Assembly (NCBI GenBank): GCA_016934605.1
Contig: JAFGSO010000236.1
Location: 1-7,608, forward strand
From: Calditrichota bacterium
GTDB lineage: Bacteria > Calditrichota > Calditrichia > RBG-13-44-9
Direction: 5' to 3'
DNA length: 7,608 bases
In this document: positions 6,187 through 7,608 of the stretch, piece by piece
Layout: each line of letters opens with the position of its first letter
Position numbering within the stretch: the stretch's first letter is position 1
Made by a program: the position numbers and the translations under genes
Notes under the pieces: generated by a model
What the model saw: the letters and a program-made list of their open reading frames with translations, nothing else
What the model was told of the DNA's origin: nothing
Databases searched by the model: none

Positions 6187-7146
6187 ATGCTGTACATACC
6201 TCTATTAGTCATAGGATTTGTTCCCCTGATTTATGGGGCCAATTTGCTTGTGGACAGTGCTTCTTCCCTGGCTAAAAGGCTCAAAATTCCTGTTATTGTA
6301 ATCGGATTTACAGTTGTTGCCTTCGGCACCTCTGCACCTGAATTGATTGTCAATATTTTTGCTTCTTTTGAACGAAGTTCAGAAATTACTTTGGGGAATA
6401 TTGTAGGTAGTAATATCTTTAATATCCTCATCATTCTTGGAATATCCGCCATCATATTCCCCCTGGCTATCAAGCAAAATACGACATGGATCGAGATTCC
6501 ACTTTGCTTTCTCTCTTCCTTGTTGGTAATCCTGTGTATGAACGATGAAATCATGGATGAAAAAGGATTTTCCAAGCTTACGCGTATCGACGGTATCGTT
6601 TTTTTGTTTTTTTTCCTGATTTTTTTAGTCTACACATACAACCTGATTAAATCCGAAAAAATCCAGGAAGAAATAGCGATAAAGGATTACTCCATACCCA
6701 AATCCGTACTGTTTATTGTATTAGGTTTGGCTGGTCTGGTAATAGGGGGAAGACTGATAGTAATATCGGCCGTTGAGATCGCGAGAAGCTTCAAAATTTC
6801 GGAAAGGATAATCGGGCTTACAATAATTTCGATTGGAACATCACTTCCCGAACTGGCTACTTCAATTACTGCGGCTTTTAAAAAAAACACGGATATCGCG
6901 GTAGGAAATATTGTAGGTTCCAATATCTTTAATGTGTTTTTCATCCTTGGCCTTTCTGCAATCATTAATCCCGTACCGCTTCAAAAAGGTTCCAACATAG
7001 ACATGCTCGTGAATATTTCCGCAAGTCTTCTTCTATTTCTTTTTGTATTCACTGGAAAAGGAAGAAAAATTGACAGATGGGAAGGTATTTTATTTGTATT
7101 AATTTATGTAATTTATCTTATCCTGCTAATTTTTAATGTTTTTTAA
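6187..7146 (+). CDS. Calcium/cation antiporter, CaCA superfamily (YrbG-like)
   Basis: Inner-membrane exchanger that moves Ca2+ (or a related cation) against Na+ or H+, about 319 residues as usual for bacterial members. The two inverted alpha-repeats are clear: GTSAPE (47-52) with GNIVGSNIFN (70-79), and GTSLPE (217-222) with GNIVGSNIFN (240-249). Glu52 and Glu222 are the ion-binding glutamates, and Ser75 and Ser245 fall at the spacing seen in the archaeal exchanger NCX_Mj. The central loop (about 152-170) is short and hydrophilic, separating the two halves. I prefer the ATG at 6187 because it gives the family-typical N-terminus (MLYIPLLVIGFVPLIYGANLL split at residue 17); in-frame GTG at 6148 and ATG at 6151 would add 12-13 residues. 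The gene stands 164 bases from the regulator gene and probably has its own promoter. Role: Ca2+ export or sodium/calcium balance; exact ions are not determined by sequence. Confidence 0.9.
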   Translation: MLYIPLLVIGFVPLIYGANLLVDSASSLAKRLKIPVIVIGFTVVAFGTSAPELIVNIFASFERSSEITLGNIVGSNIFNILIILGISAIIFPLAIKQNTTWIEIPLCFLSSLLVILCMNDEIMDEKGFSKLTRIDGIVFLFFFLIFLVYTYNLIKSEKIQEEIAIKDYSIPKSVLFIVLGLAGLVIGGRLIVISAVEIARSFKISERIIGLTIISIGTSLPELATSITAAFKKNTDIAVGNIVGSNIFNVFFILGLSAIINPVPLQKGSNIDMLVNISASLLLFLFVFTGKGRKIDRWEGILFVLIYVIYLILLIFNVF

Positions 7147-7384
7147 CTATAGCTCTTTCTTGAATCCATCATCTTTTTCACGATATAAATTTCTTGGTCG
7201 TATTTCTCATTTTATGCATTTTTAATATTTCAACCTTTAAATGTCCCCATTGCTCCAGTGGTTTGAGTTGAATGATTAAAATCCGATAATTTTGAAAATG
7301 TGAATTATCGGATTTTAATCATTACTGTCGATTTCTTAAAGTTACCTAAAAGACATACCTAACCTTATTTATTCCTATCTATTT
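7147..7384. other. AT-rich intergenic region between antiporter and recombinase remnant
   Basis: No gene is supported on either strand. The region contains the long hairpin at 7271-7323 and otherwise T-rich sequence on the + strand. On the - strand a frame of roughly 44 codons ending at 7178 is open but lacks a start near its beginning and a ribosome binding site. Homology to the recombinase 3' end starts only at about 7385. Confidence 0.6.
7271..7323. repeat. Perfect 21-bp inverted repeat with 11-base loop
   Basis: The left arm 7271-7291 (beginning AATGATTAAAATCCG) is the exact reverse complement of the right arm 7303-7323, around the loop 7292-7302 (TTGAAAATGTG). It is the strongest secondary-structure signal in the window. 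It stands 125 bases after the antiporter stop and about 60 bases before the start of recombinase homology. It could be a bidirectional terminator, although no T-run follows the stem directly on either strand, or a structured end or recombination site of a mobile element. Perfect pairing over 21 bp suggests it is recent or maintained. Confidence 0.85.
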
Positions 7385-7468
7385 GAGAATTCCAACTTAA
7401 AACGCGTTCACAGCCTAACGCATCCGAGGGAGAAGGGCTTCAATAACAGTAAAGAAGAAAAAAAATAA
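7385..7468 (+). pseudogene. 3' remnant of a second tyrosine recombinase gene
   Basis: In frame this reads ENSNLKRVHSLTHPREKG followed by FNNSKEEKK and a TAA at 7466-7468. It corresponds to the C-terminus of the recombinase at 723-1670 (residues EISDLKRVHSLTHPRE, 294-309), with a different last tail. Nothing upstream of 7385 resembles the catalytic domain, so the gene is broken and only about 27 codons remain. The substitutions relative to the intact copy are mostly synonymous, so this was a related but distinct recombinase gene and not a fresh duplicate. Confidence 0.85.
7390..7433 (+). repeat. Right copy of 44-bp direct repeat
   Basis: Aligns to 1607-1650 at 40 of 44 bases without gaps. The two copies bracket the block with the KtrB, KdpDE-like and antiporter genes. 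Confidence 0.9.
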
Positions 7469-7533
7469 CAAATTTAAAAAAAATACTTGACTATTCAAAA
7501 AATATTGCGAACGGGGCTGGCAAAATATTTTTC

Positions 7534-7540
7534 AGGAGGA
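7534..7540 (+). promoter_or_regulatory. Strong ribosome binding site (AGGAGGA)
   Basis: A near-perfect Shine-Dalgarno sequence, five bases before the ATG at 7546, which fixes the start of the last gene in the window. The equivalent place in the left copy (1735-1743) carries the altered AGGAAGGAC without an ATG. Confidence 0.8.
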
Positions 7541-7545
7541 ACAAA

Positions 7546-7608
7546 ATGGTTCAATTCATCGTGCCTTTGAAAACCGCCCCGCAAGGCAAGGGTAAATCCC
7601 GGTACACC
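7546..7608 (+). CDS. Unidentified gene following the recombinase remnant, 3' end outside window
   Basis: The first 21 codons read MVQFIVPLKTAPQGKGKSRY plus Thr, with no stop before the window edge. The start is supported by AGGAGGA at 7534-7540. The residues are too few for family assignment. Its position 77 bases after a recombinase stop suggests it is the normal downstream partner of the recombinases in this element family, for example a transposase-like or accessory protein, but that is inference. The degraded counterpart of its ribosome binding site is found at 1734-1748. Confidence 0.6.
   Translation, partial: MVQFIVPLKTAPQGKGKSRYT

Noticed and set aside
7178..7312. Open frame of roughly 44 codons on the - strand, including PLEQWGHLKVEILKMHKM, ending with TGA at 7178.
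   Set aside because: It has no start codon near its beginning and no ribosome binding site, and it runs through the inverted repeat. It could be a gene remnant but I recognise no family.
1798..7339. ATTTCTTAA at both 1798-1806 and 7331-7339, near the two ends of the ion-transport block, as a target-site duplication.
   Set aside because: Nine AT-rich bases match easily by chance, and the positions do not coincide with the breakpoints of recombinase homology (about 1750 and 7385).
7487..7526. TTGACT at 7487-7492 as the -35 box of a promoter for the gene at 7546.
   Set aside because: No acceptable -10 box lies 16-18 bases downstream, and the same bases are shared with the left spacer as part of homologous junction DNA.
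1..7608. tRNA or rRNA gene, CRISPR array, insertion-sequence terminal repeats.
   Set aside because: No cloverleaf-like or rRNA-like sequence, no regularly spaced repeat-spacer units and no DDE transposase were seen.

Overview
The window reads as a bacterial chromosomal segment of accessory type, moderately AT-rich, with tightly overlapping gene pairs (ATGA junctions) and AT-rich gaps. The sequence alone does not fix the organism. The mix of XerC/D-like recombinases ending in a THPRE tail, a KtrB-type potassium channel-transporter and a shortened KdpD would fit a spirochaete, a deltaproteobacterium or a related anaerobe, but that is a guess.

Layout. Positions 1-1670 hold two overlapping tyrosine recombinase genes; the first enters from outside the window. 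Positions 1671 to about 1750 hold a spacer that once led to a further gene. About 1750-7385 is a cation-homeostasis block, all on the + strand: a KtrB/TrkH potassium transporter (1922-3280), a KdpD-like sensor kinase lacking the N-terminal KdpD domain (3387-5339), a KdpE-like response regulator overlapping it by 4 bases (5336-6022), and a Ca2+/cation antiporter of the YrbG/CaCA family (6187-7146). Positions 7147-7384 are non-coding and contain a perfect 21-bp inverted repeat. From 7385 the sequence returns to recombinase-type DNA: the last 27 codons of a second, diverged copy of the second recombinase (to 7468), a spacer resembling 1671-1748, a strong ribosome binding site, and the first 21 codons of an unidentified gene running off the right edge.

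The ion-transport block is therefore framed by two copies of one junction (recombinase 3' end, spacer, ribosome binding site of the next gene). The left copy keeps what lies upstream of that junction and the right copy keeps what lies downstream. This is what one expects if the block sits inside a recombinase element, or between two related elements that recombined. The three differences inside the best-conserved stretch of the tail are all synonymous, so the two copies diverged as coding sequence.

How the genes may work together (inference): the KdpD/KdpE-like pair probably senses ionic or turgor state. As no kdpFABC is visible, it may control the adjacent ktrB and perhaps the antiporter. 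In support, four tandem copies of an 11-bp motif, spaced 10-11 bp as OmpR-family regulators prefer, lie just upstream of the ktrB promoter, and a 9-bp core of this motif recurs in front of the kinase gene. The block genes lack clear Shine-Dalgarno sequences, whereas the recombinase-type genes have strong ones.
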